From NCBI GenBank assembly GCA_013289835.1, contig JABCZG010000019.1:1-64000 (forward strand): a DNA stretch of 64,000 bases, written 5' to 3'. The position numbers and the translations under genes are program-made. Origin of the DNA: Acidobacteriota bacterium (GTDB taxonomy: Bacteria; Acidobacteriota; Terriglobia; Acidiferrales; UBA7541). How positions within the stretch are numbered: the first letter of the stretch is position 1; every line of letters starts with the position of its first letter. Below the pieces are notes generated by a model that did not search any database, had not been told where the DNA came from, and was given only the letters and a program-made list of their open reading frames with translations. Below, in pieces: positions 7,587 to 16,986 of this stretch.

Positions 7587-8720
7587 ATGAGCGTTCCTCC
7601 GATTCCCGGTGTTTCTTCTTCACCTCCTCCGGCGCGTGGAATGGGTCGTGTGCGCACTTTCTGGCAGCGCGTCAGCGAAGGCCGGCAGATTGACGATTTG
7701 TGGTCGCAATTCACCGCGGATGCGCGCGCCAGCTACGGCTTTTACGGCCGTGACGTCGACTGGGAGGAGATTCAGAAGCTTCCGTTCTGGCGCCGACCGC
7801 TGCATATAGCCAGGCAATTCTTCTGGGCGCTGCTGATGAAGATGACGCCGGCGCGGCGCGTTCTTCTGCTTGTGGCGATGGTGATGCTGGTATTTTCGGG
7901 AGTTAAGTCGGATGTGAATTTCGAAGCGTTTGCGGCCTTGCTGTTTTTGCTTCTGCTTTCGTTGGAGCTCTCCGACAAAGTCACGATGAAGCGCGACCTG
8001 GAAATCGCGCGCGAAATCCAGACGTGGCTGGTGCCTTCGCAAGCGCCGGTAGTCGCCGGAGCGGACATCGCGTTCGCGACGCGTCCGCAAAATTCCGTCG
8101 CGGGCGATTATTACGACGCTTTTTATCCGAATGCGGAGGAGCGCGAGAGGTTGATGGTGGTGATTGCCGATGTGGCCGGGAAAAGCGTTCCCGCCGCGCT
8201 GCTGATGGCCACGCTGCAAGCCAGTCTGCGGACGATTGCCGGAGAAAATGCTCCGCTCGCGGACTTGGTGGCACGGCTGAATCGGTACGCTTGCGCGCAT
8301 AGTTTGAATGGGCTGCGGTTCACGACCGCGGTTCTAGGCGAATACAATCCGGTTTCGCGGCGGCTGACATACGTGAACGCCGGCCATAACTCGCCGATTC
8401 TTCGGCGCGCGAATGGTGCAATTGAAACGTTGGAGGTCGGCGGCCTGCCACTTGGCATTCAAACGGGCGAGGCGTATGAGACTGCTTCGCTGGAGCTCAA
8501 ACCGGGCGACGCGCTGATTTTCTTCACGGATGGAGTTGTTGAAGCTTTCAATGAAGAAGGAAAAGAGTTCGGGAACGAGCGCTGGCTCAGCGCGATTCGA
8601 AACCTGCCGGACTGGAACGCGCAAGAAACGCTGAACTATCTGATGAAAAAAGTAGATGAATACGTGGGCGCCACCCGGCAATCCGACGACATCACCTGCC
8701 TGGTCTTCCGCAGCAGATAG
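7587..8720 (+). CDS. Membrane PP2C/SpoIIE-type serine phosphatase
   Basis: A 377-aa protein with a cytoplasmic N-terminus, two membrane spans (about 89-105 and 112-128) and a SpoIIE/RsbU-type PP2C domain (about 150-375). Metal-binding acids are present in GDYYD (173-177), IADVAGKS (194-200) and QSDDITCLV near the end. Such phosphatases dephosphorylate STAS-domain anti-sigma antagonists in partner switching. An RsbW-like kinase and STAS antagonist lie at 21.5-22.3 kb, but the link is inferred. There is no GAF or PAS sensor; the input would have to come through the membrane segment or the N-terminal 85 residues. It starts 71 bp after dinB, with a palindrome between them. Confidence 0.88.
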   Translation: MSVPPIPGVSSSPPPARGMGRVRTFWQRVSEGRQIDDLWSQFTADARASYGFYGRDVDWEEIQKLPFWRRPLHIARQFFWALLMKMTPARRVLLLVAMVMLVFSGVKSDVNFEAFAALLFLLLLSLELSDKVTMKRDLEIAREIQTWLVPSQAPVVAGADIAFATRPQNSVAGDYYDAFYPNAEERERLMVVIADVAGKSVPAALLMATLQASLRTIAGENAPLADLVARLNRYACAHSLNGLRFTTAVLGEYNPVSRRLTYVNAGHNSPILRRANGAIETLEVGGLPLGIQTGEAYETASLELKPGDALIFFTDGVVEAFNEEGKEFGNERWLSAIRNLPDWNAQETLNYLMKKVDEYVGATRQSDDITCLVFRSR

Positions 8721-8740
8721 CGCCAAGCATCCGCTGGGCG

Positions 8741-8764
8741 GTTTTCAGTTCTCAGTTTTCAGTC
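8741..8764 (-). repeat. ACTGAAAACTG repeat, second copy
   Basis: Read on the minus strand this is TGACTGAAAACTGAGAACTG then AAAAC, nearly identical to the cluster at 4066-4097. It sits between the PP2C and nucleotidyltransferase genes. Confidence 0.5.
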
Positions 8765-8898
8765 AGAGAAGAGAGAGCCTGCTTATGGGCGGAGGCCTCT
8801 TTTCATTCGTTTCCGCGTGAGCATCCCAGGGTTGAATTGCTGAAGTTCCGCAGCCAAGGTTCTGCCCAAAGATCAATCCAGCTTAGGCATGGAAAAGC

Positions 8899-8918
8899 CT
8901 CACCCCTTCAGGGGTGAG
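8899..8918. repeat. Perfect 9-bp hairpin
   Basis: CTCACCCCT-TC-AGGGGTGAG. It overlaps the region an over-long start at 8889 would claim for the next gene, which argues that translation begins downstream. No T-tract follows, so it is REP-like. Confidence 0.55.
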
Positions 8919-8948
8919 CTACAAGGGGAATTGACGGATAATCGGAGC

Positions 8949-10307
8949 GTGACGCCACGAGAGATGGCCAATTCGATTTGCGATGCGCTTCGCCGGAGTG
9001 GTTATGAGGCGTTGCTGGTGGGCGGGTGTGTGCGCGATCTGCTGCTGAACCGCGAACCTGCCGATTACGATGTGGCGACGGATGCCACGCCTGAGCAGGT
9101 GATGGCACTTTTTCCAGAAGGCGCGGCTGTTGGCGCGCAGTTTGGGGTGATTCTGATTCCGCGGGATGGACTGAAAGTGGAGGTTGCGACGTTTCGCTCG
9201 GATGTGGGATACAGCGATGGGCGGCATCCGGATCGCGTGGTGTATTCGAAGACGGCGCAGGAAGATGTGCAGCGGCGCGATTTTACGATCAATGGATTGC
9301 TGATGCGGCACGACACGGGAGAAGTGCTCGACTACGTTGGCGGGCAAGCGGACCTGAAGGCGAAAGTGATTCGCGCCATTGGCGAGCCCGACCGGCGGTT
9401 CACGGAAGACAAACTTCGCATGATGCGGGCGGTGCGCTTTGCGGCCCGGTTCGAATTCGAAATCGAAGCGGAAACATTTCGAGCGATTCGGAGTCACGTC
9501 AAGGAGATCCGCCAGGTTTCTCCGGAACGTTTGCGCGAGGAACTGACCAAGATGTTGACGGAGGGAGCGGCGCGGCGCGCGTTCGAATTGCTGGATCAAA
9601 CGTGGCTGCTGCAGCAGGTTCTACCGGAGATCGGCGCCATGAAGGGTGTTGAGCAGCCGCCGCAGTATCATCCGGAGGGCGACGTCTGGGTTCACACGCT
9701 GCTCATGCTCGAAGGGCTGCCGGCGGGCACTTCACCAACATTGGCGTGGGGAGTTCTACTTCATGATGTTGGCAAGCCTCCGACGTTCCGGCCGATATCG
9801 GAAACGGGGGACCGCATTCGCTTCGATGGGCACGTGGATGTGGGCGTTCGAATGGCAGAGGAGATTTGCCGACGGTTGCGATTTTCGAACGAGGAGACGG
9901 AGCAAATCCTTGCACTGGTGAACAATCACATGCGGTTCAAGGATGTTGAGTCCATGCGCGCTGCGACGCTGAAGCGGTTTGTGCGATTGCCGCATTTCGA
10001 CGAGCATCTGGCCTTGCACCGGCTGGATTGTTTGTCGAGCAACCGGCACCTGGAAACCTACGAGTTCGTGCAGCGGTTTATCGCCGAGACGCCGCCGGAA
10101 CAGGTTCGTCCGGGACGATTGCTGACGGGCGATGACTTGCAAGCGATGGGGCTGCGTCCCGGGCCGGTGTTCAGCCGTATCCTACAGGCGCTGGAGGATG
10201 CGCAACTAGAGGGCGAGATCCGGAACCGCGCGGAAGCGGAAACCTTTGTTCGAGAGCGATTTTCAGTCGCAGAGGGGCGGGCTTCGAGGAATTGGTCCGA
10301 TAGGTGA
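8949..10307 (+). CDS. CCA tRNA nucleotidyltransferase / poly(A) polymerase family, HD domain
   Basis: Class II nucleotidyltransferase that adds CCA (or A residues) to RNA 3' ends. The head domain shows GGCVRDLLL and the catalytic DYD in EPADYDVATDAT. The RRDFTINGL and RFAARFEF blocks and a C-terminal HD phosphohydrolase domain (LLHDVGKP, then NNHMRF) follow. The frame is open from 8889, but a 9-bp hairpin lies in the first codons there. GTG at 8949 or ATG at 8964 gives the usual N-terminus beginning near MANSICDALRRSGYEALLVGG; neither has a strong ribosome site. Whether it adds CCA or poly(A) cannot be told by eye; no second family member is in the window. Confidence 0.88.
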   Translation: MTPREMANSICDALRRSGYEALLVGGCVRDLLLNREPADYDVATDATPEQVMALFPEGAAVGAQFGVILIPRDGLKVEVATFRSDVGYSDGRHPDRVVYSKTAQEDVQRRDFTINGLLMRHDTGEVLDYVGGQADLKAKVIRAIGEPDRRFTEDKLRMMRAVRFAARFEFEIEAETFRAIRSHVKEIRQVSPERLREELTKMLTEGAARRAFELLDQTWLLQQVLPEIGAMKGVEQPPQYHPEGDVWVHTLLMLEGLPAGTSPTLAWGVLLHDVGKPPTFRPISETGDRIRFDGHVDVGVRMAEEICRRLRFSNEETEQILALVNNHMRFKDVESMRAATLKRFVRLPHFDEHLALHRLDCLSSNRHLETYEFVQRFIAETPPEQVRPGRLLTGDDLQAMGLRPGPVFSRILQALEDAQLEGEIRNRAEAETFVRERFSVAEGRASRNWSDR

Positions 10308-10540
10308 AGGTAGGGGGAGGGGTGAATCCTTACGGGGAGGTTTCTCCATGTATTCTATTGAAAAACAATGCCTTACAGCAAGATTCGCGGAAAGTTTGTG
10401 AACGTGCTAGAATATGAGCGTTGGATACTAAGATTTTATGCTAGCAACAATCGCGCATTTGTGCACCCTTTCTAGCCCGATAGCATCTAAACTCGTACAG
10501 CGCGGCCTTCATTCCACCGCGTTGCTGATTAGGGGACAAC

Positions 10541-12967
10541 ATGGCTGAGAAAAAATTTGTGGTGCCAGAGATTCTTCCCATCCTGCCGGTTCGCGACACC
10601 GTCCTGTTTCCGGGCGCTGTGCTGCCTTTGACTGTGGGACGAGAGAGTTCGCTGGCGCTGGTAAGCGCTCTGCAGGGCGATGAAAAAATGCTGGGAGTGG
10701 TGGCGCAGCTCGATCCACGGATCGAGGATCCAGCGGCGGCGGACCTGCACAAAGTGGGCACGCTGGCAAAGGTGCACAAGACCGTCAAAATGCCGAACGG
10801 CAACGTGGTTATCTTCCTGGAAGGCCTGCAGCGCATTCAGCTGGTCGACCTCATCGGGCTGCGGCCGTTTCTGCGCGCGCGGGTGGAAGCACAGCCCGAC
10901 ATTTTGGGAGAAGCGGATACTGAACTGGAAGCGCTGCAACGCAATGCCCAGGAGCTTTTCCGCGACGTGGTGAGCCATTCGCCGCAACTTTCCGACGATT
11001 TGCAATCCGCGGCAATGAATATTGATGATCCGGGGCGGCTGGCGGATTTCATCGCCGGCACGTTGCCGTCGCTTTCGACGCTGCTGCGGCAGGAGTTGAT
11101 TGAAACCTCGAGCGTGCGGCGGCGACTGGAAACCCTGATTCGCGAACTTTCGAAAGAGCTGGAAGTGCTGGAGCTGCGTTCGAAGATTCACGACCAGGTG
11201 CAGGAGCAGGTGAGCCAGAACCAGCGCGAATATTTGCTGCGCGAACAGATGAAGGCGATTCAGAAGGAACTCGGCGAATCTGATGATTCGATGCAGGAGA
11301 TCGACGAGCTCCGCAAGAAGGTCGAAGAAGCGGCGATGTCCGCGGAAGCGAAGAAGGAATGCGACCGCGAGTTGAAGCGACTTGCAAAAATGACGCCGGC
11401 GTCGGCGGAGTACATGGTTTCGCGCACGTACCTGGAATGGATGACGTCGCTGCCGTGGAGCAAATCCTCGGGAAGCGAAGAGATTGATATTCCGAAGGCG
11501 CACGCGATTCTCGATGAGGATCACTACGATCTTCAGAAGGTGAAGGAGCGCATCCTGGATTACCTGGCAGTGAAGAAACTGCAGCCGGGAATGAAGGGGC
11601 CGATCCTGTGCTTTGTCGGACCTCCGGGCGTGGGCAAGACTTCGCTCGGGAAATCCATTGCTCGTTCGCTAGGACGGAAGTTCGTGCGCATAGCGCTCGG
11701 CGGGATGCACGATGAAGCGGAAATCCGCGGGCACCGGCGGACGTATATTGGCGCGCTGCCGGGACAGGTGATTCAAGGACTGAAGCGGGCGGAGACGAAC
11801 GATCCCGTCATGATGCTGGACGAAGTGGACAAGCTGGGCCGGGATTTCCGCGGCGATCCGTCCTCGGCGTTGATGGAAGTGCTCGACCCGGAGCAGAACA
11901 ACGCGTTCCGCGATCACTATCTGGACGTGCCGTTCGACCTCTCGAAGGTACTGTTCATCGCCACGGCGAACTGGATGGATCCGATTCCGGAGCCGCTGCG
12001 CGACCGCATGGAGATCATCGAGCTGCCGGGGTATACGGGCGAGGAAAAGCTGCACATCGCGCACAAATACCTAATCCCGAAGCAGACTGCCGAGAACGGC
12101 ATCAAAGCGGGAGAGCAGATCGAATTCACCGACGATGGGCTGCGGGAAATCATCCACAGCTTTACGCGCGAAGCGGGCGTGCGCAACCTGGAACGGGAGA
12201 TCGCAACGATCACCCGCAAGCAGGCGCGGCGCATCGCCGAAGGCAAGACGGAAAAAATGGTGGTCACACCGGAAATTGTTCGCGAATTCCTGGGCGTGCC
12301 GAAATTCCGCACGGAGAAGGAAGTCGAGGAACGCGTCAAGCGGCCAGGAGTAGCGGTTGGGCTGGTGTGGACGCCGGTGGGCGGAGACATCATCTTCATC
12401 GAGGCCACGCGCATGCGCGGCGGCAAACAGTTCACCATGACCGGACATCTTGGGGAAGTCATGCAGGAGTCCATGACCGCGGCGCTGACGTGGACACGTG
12501 CCAACGGCGAGCGCTACGGGATTGACCCGGACTTCTTCCGCAAACAGGACATACACATTCACGTGCCGTCGGGAGCGGTGCCGAAGGACGGCCCGTCTGC
12601 CGGAGCGGCGATGGTGACGGCGCTGGTCAGCCTGCTGAGCGGCAGACCGATCAGGGACCGGCTGGCGATGACGGGGGAAATGACGCTTTCGGGAATCGTG
12701 CTGCCGATCGGCGGGGTGAAGGAGAAAGTCCTGGGAGCGAAACGCGCGGGCATCAAGGAAGTGCTGCTGCCTGCGGACAATGAGCCCAATGTAGTGGCGG
12801 ATCTTACGCCAGACATTTTGGGGGACATCAAAATCACCTACGTGCGGACGCTTGACGAAGTACTCGAGCATGCGCTGCAGAAGGAAGCGGTGGCACCGCC
12901 GATCGTGCCGGAGCCGGAAGCGAAGCCGAAGCGCGTTGGGCCGGATAGCCCGAGGGCGATTCACTAA
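10541..12967 (+). CDS. lon: ATP-dependent protease Lon
   Basis: Lon unfolds and degrades damaged and regulatory proteins. At 808 aa it has the LonN substrate domain (about 10-200), a coiled coil, the AAA+ module with Walker A GPPGVGKT (360-367) and Walker B VMMLDEVDK, and the Ser-Lys protease domain with S686 in DGPSAG and K729 in GGVKEK. The start is set by AGGGGA eight bases upstream. The 233-bp upstream gap shows no CIRCE element or convincing sigma-32-type box. A short tail rich in Pro/Glu/Lys ends the protein. A hairpin repeat and a rho-independent terminator follow, so it is monocistronic. Confidence 0.97.
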   Translation: MAEKKFVVPEILPILPVRDTVLFPGAVLPLTVGRESSLALVSALQGDEKMLGVVAQLDPRIEDPAAADLHKVGTLAKVHKTVKMPNGNVVIFLEGLQRIQLVDLIGLRPFLRARVEAQPDILGEADTELEALQRNAQELFRDVVSHSPQLSDDLQSAAMNIDDPGRLADFIAGTLPSLSTLLRQELIETSSVRRRLETLIRELSKELEVLELRSKIHDQVQEQVSQNQREYLLREQMKAIQKELGESDDSMQEIDELRKKVEEAAMSAEAKKECDRELKRLAKMTPASAEYMVSRTYLEWMTSLPWSKSSGSEEIDIPKAHAILDEDHYDLQKVKERILDYLAVKKLQPGMKGPILCFVGPPGVGKTSLGKSIARSLGRKFVRIALGGMHDEAEIRGHRRTYIGALPGQVIQGLKRAETNDPVMMLDEVDKLGRDFRGDPSSALMEVLDPEQNNAFRDHYLDVPFDLSKVLFIATANWMDPIPEPLRDRMEIIELPGYTGEEKLHIAHKYLIPKQTAENGIKAGEQIEFTDDGLREIIHSFTREAGVRNLEREIATITRKQARRIAEGKTEKMVVTPEIVREFLGVPKFRTEKEVEERVKRPGVAVGLVWTPVGGDIIFIEATRMRGGKQFTMTGHLGEVMQESMTAALTWTRANGERYGIDPDFFRKQDIHIHVPSGAVPKDGPSAGAAMVTALVSLLSGRPIRDRLAMTGEMTLSGIVLPIGGVKEKVLGAKRAGIKEVLLPADNEPNVVADLTPDILGDIKITYVRTLDEVLEHALQKEAVAPPIVPEPEAKPKRVGPDSPRAIH

Positions 12968-12988
12968 GACCTGGTTGTATCTGACACC

Positions 12989-13016
12989 GTAGGGCGCAGC
13001 TGTGCTGCGCCCCTAC
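12989..13016. repeat. REP-like palindrome after lon
   Basis: GTAGGGCGCAGC, TGT loop, GCTGCGCCCCTAC: a 12-bp stem with one bulged base, 22 bp after the lon stop codon. It is of a different sequence type from the CAGGCA elements near the RAYT gene. Confidence 0.6.
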
Positions 13017-13032
13017 AATTTAACTTCTGAAG

Positions 13033-13064
13033 GCCCGGTGAGGTTTGCCGGGCTTTTTCATTTT
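13033..13064 (+). terminator. Rho-independent terminator of lon
   Basis: GCCCGG (13033-13038) pairs with CCGGGC (13048-13053) and is followed by TTTTTCATTTTT on the + strand. Confidence 0.8.
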
Positions 13065-13117
13065 TGGCGTGGCGAGCGCGGGCGGGGGACGGAGTCCTGC
13101 TAACATGGTTTCTGAAG

Positions 13118-13687
13118 ATGGCGCGGGAAAAACAAAAATCAACAGATGGGCCGGCGGAGCTGGGGCAGCGCATTACGGAGGCGCTGACGCGCGAGCGGAT
13201 CGTGCCGAGGTTTGTGGATTCGTATGTAATCGAAAATGGGCGGCACGCGCTGCAAGTGCATGCTTCACTCTACCGGGATTTACTCAGCTTGCTGCAGCGT
13301 GAGGCGCTGCTGGCATTGAGCGTGCGCGCGCTGGCAATTGTGTGCGACGAGCCGCGCCCGGCGGGACGGGCGAAGCCGCGGGCGATGTTGCGGCGGGACG
13401 CTACGGTATTTCGACGGAAGTTTCTGGCGGCATTGACGCGGCAGCAGGGATGGAGCGCGGGCGACGCGCTGGATTTTCAGCGCGATTTGCAGATGTACGA
13501 GGAGTTACTCGCGCGGGCAGTATCCACGCACCGCAGCCGCAAGCCATTCGAAGCGGCGAATCATCCGTTTGTGGACCGCTGCGCGTTTCTGCTGGATTCG
13601 TCGTTCATGGAAAAAGCACGCCTGGCGGCGAGCCGCGCGCTGACGGGAATCGAAGAGCTGGCGGCGGCGATCACGAAGCAAGGTTGA
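13118..13687 (+). CDS. Conserved-looking hypothetical protein
   Basis: Unrecognised; 189 aa from ATG 13118 (an upstream ATG at 13064 would overlap the lon terminator). The sequence is Arg/Ala/Leu-rich, predicted mostly helical, with no signal peptide, membrane span or metal motif. Codon use and base composition match the neighbours, and the frame spans the whole gap, so it is probably real. It converges on the kinase gene, whose 3' end is 38 bp away. No function can be assigned. Confidence 0.55.
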   Translation: MAREKQKSTDGPAELGQRITEALTRERIVPRFVDSYVIENGRHALQVHASLYRDLLSLLQREALLALSVRALAIVCDEPRPAGRAKPRAMLRRDATVFRRKFLAALTRQQGWSAGDALDFQRDLQMYEELLARAVSTHRSRKPFEAANHPFVDRCAFLLDSSFMEKARLAASRALTGIEELAAAITKQG

Positions 13688-13725
13688 GGCAAGGAAGTTC
13701 GAGAAGAGCTGCGAAGATATTCTGT

Positions 13726-16494
13726 CTAGTCGAAGAGGTCCTCCTTCCAAAGACGCTGGCCAGCCAGGGAAGTATAGAAACCCCAGGCAGCGACCGCCAC
13801 AAAACCGAGTACCACGCAGAGGGAACGCGCGGCATACCAAGTTGAAAAGTCCAGGGTGAGTGGCACGTTGAGAAGTACGTTGACGGTGAGTACAGCCAAT
13901 GCGAGAACGATCAATCCAAAACGCACCACTGCGAATGCGGCAATGCCATAGATGGCGAGCCAAATCGGCGTTTCTATCCAAGGATGATCGCCGCCCAGGA
14001 CTTTCGGCGCGGTAAAGAGCAGGACGAATATCGCTGCAGCCAACCAGCGGTTTTTCACCAGCACGCGCAACAGAACCACAAGGAAGAAAAAGATCAGGGA
14101 AGTCTGAATTGAGGCAACGATATTGACGAGCCCCAGAGCCACCGACTCGCGAAATCCCTGGAGGAACTCCGCATTCGCGAGTTGAGGACGATCGCCCGCC
14201 CGGATGAGAAAGAAATTACCAACCACAAAGACAAATAACCAGGAAATGGCCATGATGGAGCCGAACAAAAGGTCGCGGCCGACCAGTGGGTCGCGGAGGC
14301 GTCCACTTATAAAGCGGCTCCAGGAGATAATCGTCTGCGGCCAGTTGCGGCGAACATAGGGTTCCAGAGCGAGATAGAGCACCCAGATGAAACCGGATAC
14401 GAAGAGGCCGGTGCTGACGGCGAGGATAACCAGGCCAACAGAATCAAAAGTAAGAACAAAGTGGGAACGAACCAGGCAAACCGAGAGCTCAATAGCGAAA
14501 ACGAGAGAGGCAAGTCGCAGGGCGCCCTGCCGGTCGCCCCGGCCGCGCGAATAGTTGCGGTACGCAAGAAAGATGCTCCCCGCGAAGATAATGAGCGCGA
14601 CGGAGAGACCAATGATTCGGCTGGCCTTGTCAGCGCCGGTCTGCTCCGATTGGCTCATCCGCGTCGGTTTTGACCAAGGACCGGTCAAAGAGAAATAGAC
14701 GGGCTTGCCGCGGCGTGCAGCCGCTTCGATGTGCAGAGGCCGGGCGCTGCCGGGCCAGACACCGTCCCAAGCGGCGCGGGTGTCGGCGGAGGCCAGCGAG
14801 TCCCAGACAGAATCTGATGAATGAAATTCCGCGAGGTTCAGTCCTGCGGCGGCGAATAGGGGAAGCCAATCGAGGGGCTTGGCGGGTTGCGGGTTCGCGT
14901 CTTTTTCGGGAGGCAAGGCCTGGAAAAAGAGGAGATGGCCGTCGGGATCGAGCTGAAGATTGATCATGCCGGAGAGCGTGGTTGGCGGGTCGGAGAAAGT
15001 GACCACGTTGGGAGTGAAGGAATTGCCCCAAAAGCCATCGGGGCTCATTTCGCGTGGACTTTGCCGAAACCAATAGCGGAGAACAGGGGGCTGCTCGGAA
15101 AGCACGCGGTCCCATTGCGGATGCTGAGAGCCGTCCTTTGCGAGGTAGGCAAGAAAATCGTCGTCGTAAAAAAAACCGTCGGCTCTATCAAGAGGCTGGC
15201 CGGGATAGCCGAGACTGGCGATGATTTCACGGGATTTCTTAGCGAGAACCTCGGGCGGATTCTCAGGGTGAATGCGCGCGAGGCCGTTTTCCTTGATGGC
15301 CACGGCGACAAAAAGAACAACACCCAGGAGGAATGCGGCAAAGCACGTGACCGCGGCGCGTGGAGCGAGGCCGGAAGTTTCACCAGCAGCGGCGACCATT
15401 TGAGGCGAAGGAGTTTCGCCGGCAGCGAGGGCGGCGGCGAGAGGATCACCGCCGGGAAGAGCGGCGGCAACTTGGAGCGCGGTGGCGGGACGCTTTTCGG
15501 GGTCGGTCTCGAGGCAGCGAAGGATGACGCGTTCGATCAAGGGATCGAGATCGCGAACGAGAGTGGAGGGATTGGTGATCGCGCCGGACTCGCGCTGCTT
15601 CATCAACTCAGAGAGGGTGGAGGCTTCGAAGGCGCGCTTGCCGGTGAGGATTTCGTAGAGAATCAGGCCGAGGGAATAGATGTCGCTCTTGGCGGTGACT
15701 TCGCGGCCGGCGAGCTGCTCGGGCGCCATGTAGGCGGGCGTCCCGGCGCGAGCGTCCGGGCCCTTGATGCTGGCGGCGATGCTGGCGAGACCAAAATCGG
15801 TGATGCGGATTTTGCCGGCGCCGTCGAGCATGACGTTCGCGGGCTTGAGGTCGCGGTGAATCACACCGCGTTCGTGGGCAGCGGCGAGGCCTGCGCAAAT
15901 CTGGCGGGCGACTTCGATGGCTTTGTCAGGAGAAAGCCGGCCGATACGGCGGACGACGGAGGCGAGATCCTCGCCGTCCACGTATTCCATAGTGAGAAAC
16001 AAGATGCCGTCGGCATCGCCGATATCGAAGACACGGCAAACATTGGGATGGGAGACCTGGCGCGCGGTGCGCACTTCGGCGTGAAATCGCGAGAGGGCCG
16101 CGGCATCCCGGGAGAGCGCTTCGGGTAGGAATTTTATGGCGACGACCTGCGTCAGTTTCAAATCTTCCGCGCGATAGACTTCGCCCATGCCGCCGCGGCC
16201 TGCCAAGGCCACGACGCGGTAGCGTTCGGCAATGATTTGGCCCGGTGTGAAGCGGCCGCCGCCGATGGAATCCGAACTCGTGAGTGGGCTGCTGGAGGGA
16301 GAGGAGCGCGGGGTTCGCGGCGCGGAAGGCGGTTTGCGCGGCGTAGACGACGTTGCGGGAACAAAAGTTTCTCCGTCCGCACGGTCTTCCTCGCTCATCA
16401 GTGTCGTGCCTGTGTCCGGATCAAGAGGCGCACCGCAGGTGGAGCAAAACCTGCTGCTGGGAGAGACTTGTGCGCCACACTTTGAGCAGAACAT
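13726..16494 (-). CDS. Zinc-ribbon Ser/Thr protein kinase with polytopic membrane C-terminus
   Basis: A 922-aa Hanks-type kinase. The N-terminal zinc ribbon has C3, C6, C17 and C20; a Ser/Pro-rich linker follows. The kinase domain (about 91-345) has the glycine loop AGRGGMGEVY, K121, HRDLKPAN (213-220), DFG (233-235) and APEQ, so it should be active. A membrane span at about 381-400 is followed by a roughly 230-residue loop predicted outside, then seven or eight further spans to the end. The start is MFCSKCG at 16494; 16515 would add seven residues. Known acidobacterial kinases often carry C-terminal sensor or TPR parts; the many-span tail is unusual. Substrate unknown. The YbjQ gene lies just upstream. 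Confidence 0.88.
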   Translation of the reverse strand: MFCSKCGAQVSPSSRFCSTCGAPLDPDTGTTLMSEEDRADGETFVPATSSTPRKPPSAPRTPRSSPSSSPLTSSDSIGGGRFTPGQIIAERYRVVALAGRGGMGEVYRAEDLKLTQVVAIKFLPEALSRDAAALSRFHAEVRTARQVSHPNVCRVFDIGDADGILFLTMEYVDGEDLASVVRRIGRLSPDKAIEVARQICAGLAAAHERGVIHRDLKPANVMLDGAGKIRITDFGLASIAASIKGPDARAGTPAYMAPEQLAGREVTAKSDIYSLGLILYEILTGKRAFEASTLSELMKQRESGAITNPSTLVRDLDPLIERVILRCLETDPEKRPATALQVAAALPGGDPLAAALAAGETPSPQMVAAAGETSGLAPRAAVTCFAAFLLGVVLFVAVAIKENGLARIHPENPPEVLAKKSREIIASLGYPGQPLDRADGFFYDDDFLAYLAKDGSQHPQWDRVLSEQPPVLRYWFRQSPREMSPDGFWGNSFTPNVVTFSDPPTTLSGMINLQLDPDGHLLFFQALPPEKDANPQPAKPLDWLPLFAAAGLNLAEFHSSDSVWDSLASADTRAAWDGVWPGSARPLHIEAAARRGKPVYFSLTGPWSKPTRMSQSEQTGADKASRIIGLSVALIIFAGSIFLAYRNYSRGRGDRQGALRLASLVFAIELSVCLVRSHFVLTFDSVGLVILAVSTGLFVSGFIWVLYLALEPYVRRNWPQTIISWSRFISGRLRDPLVGRDLLFGSIMAISWLFVFVVGNFFLIRAGDRPQLANAEFLQGFRESVALGLVNIVASIQTSLIFFFLVVLLRVLVKNRWLAAAIFVLLFTAPKVLGGDHPWIETPIWLAIYGIAAFAVVRFGLIVLALAVLTVNVLLNVPLTLDFSTWYAARSLCVVLGFVAVAAWGFYTSLAGQRLWKEDLFD

Positions 16495-16551
16495 GCGAGG
16501 CCGGGATTCTATCACTGGTTCGCGGGTTATCGCGAACGCGCGCGAAATAGA

Positions 16552-16893
16552 TCAGGAGATGCGCTCGACCTGGACAGCGGTGCCGTAGGCGAGCACCTCG
16601 GTGACTCCTTGCATCACTTCGGTGGCGTCATAACGCATGTTGATCACGGCGTTTGCGCCGTGACCGGCGGCGTGCTGGAGCAACAGTTCGAACGCGTCTT
16701 CGCGGGTCTTTTCGCAGAGGTTGGTGAGGATGGTGATATTTCCGCCGACGATCGTTTGCAGCGCCGCGCCCAGATTGCCGATGACGCTGCGCGACCTAAC
16801 GACGATGCCGCGAACAATTCCGAAATTTCTGACGATCCGGTAGCCCGGAAGTTCGAGCGCCGTCGTTACCATTCCAACATCCACTCGTGGCAT
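16552..16893 (-). CDS. YbjQ family (UPF0145) protein
   Basis: A 113-aa protein of the YbjQ/UPF0145 family, thought to form pentameric rings of unknown function. Family features are [12 protein letters not shown], the conserved [28 protein letters not shown] block and the terminal YGTAV strand. It is complete and of usual length. It is transcribed ahead of the kinase gene on the same strand with a 57-bp gap, so the two may share a transcript. No metal-binding cysteines beyond one are present. Confidence 0.88.
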   Translation of the reverse strand: MPRVDVGMVTTALELPGYRIVRNFGIVRGIVVRSRSVIGNLGAALQTIVGGNITILTNLCEKTREDAFELLLQHAAGHGANAVINMRYDATEVMQGVTEVLAYGTAVQVERIS

Positions 16894-16986
16894 GTGTGTT
16901 CTCCTCGGAACAGACGTTAACGGGTGCGATTCTAGCCGCTCAGACGGCGCTTTGCGAACATTCTTCCTCTGCTATTCTCAAAAGGC

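Noticed and set aside
8889..8948. Upstream start of the CCA-type enzyme
   Set aside because: The extension includes a perfect hairpin repeat and lacks a ribosome site; the family N-terminus begins near 8949-8964.
10308..10540. CIRCE or sigma-32 box before lon
   Set aside because: No TTAGCACTC-N9-GAGTGCTAA and no convincing heat-shock promoter in the gap.
14887..16128. Long + strand ORF opposite the kinase
   Set aside because: The minus strand encodes all kinase motifs; the + reading has none.
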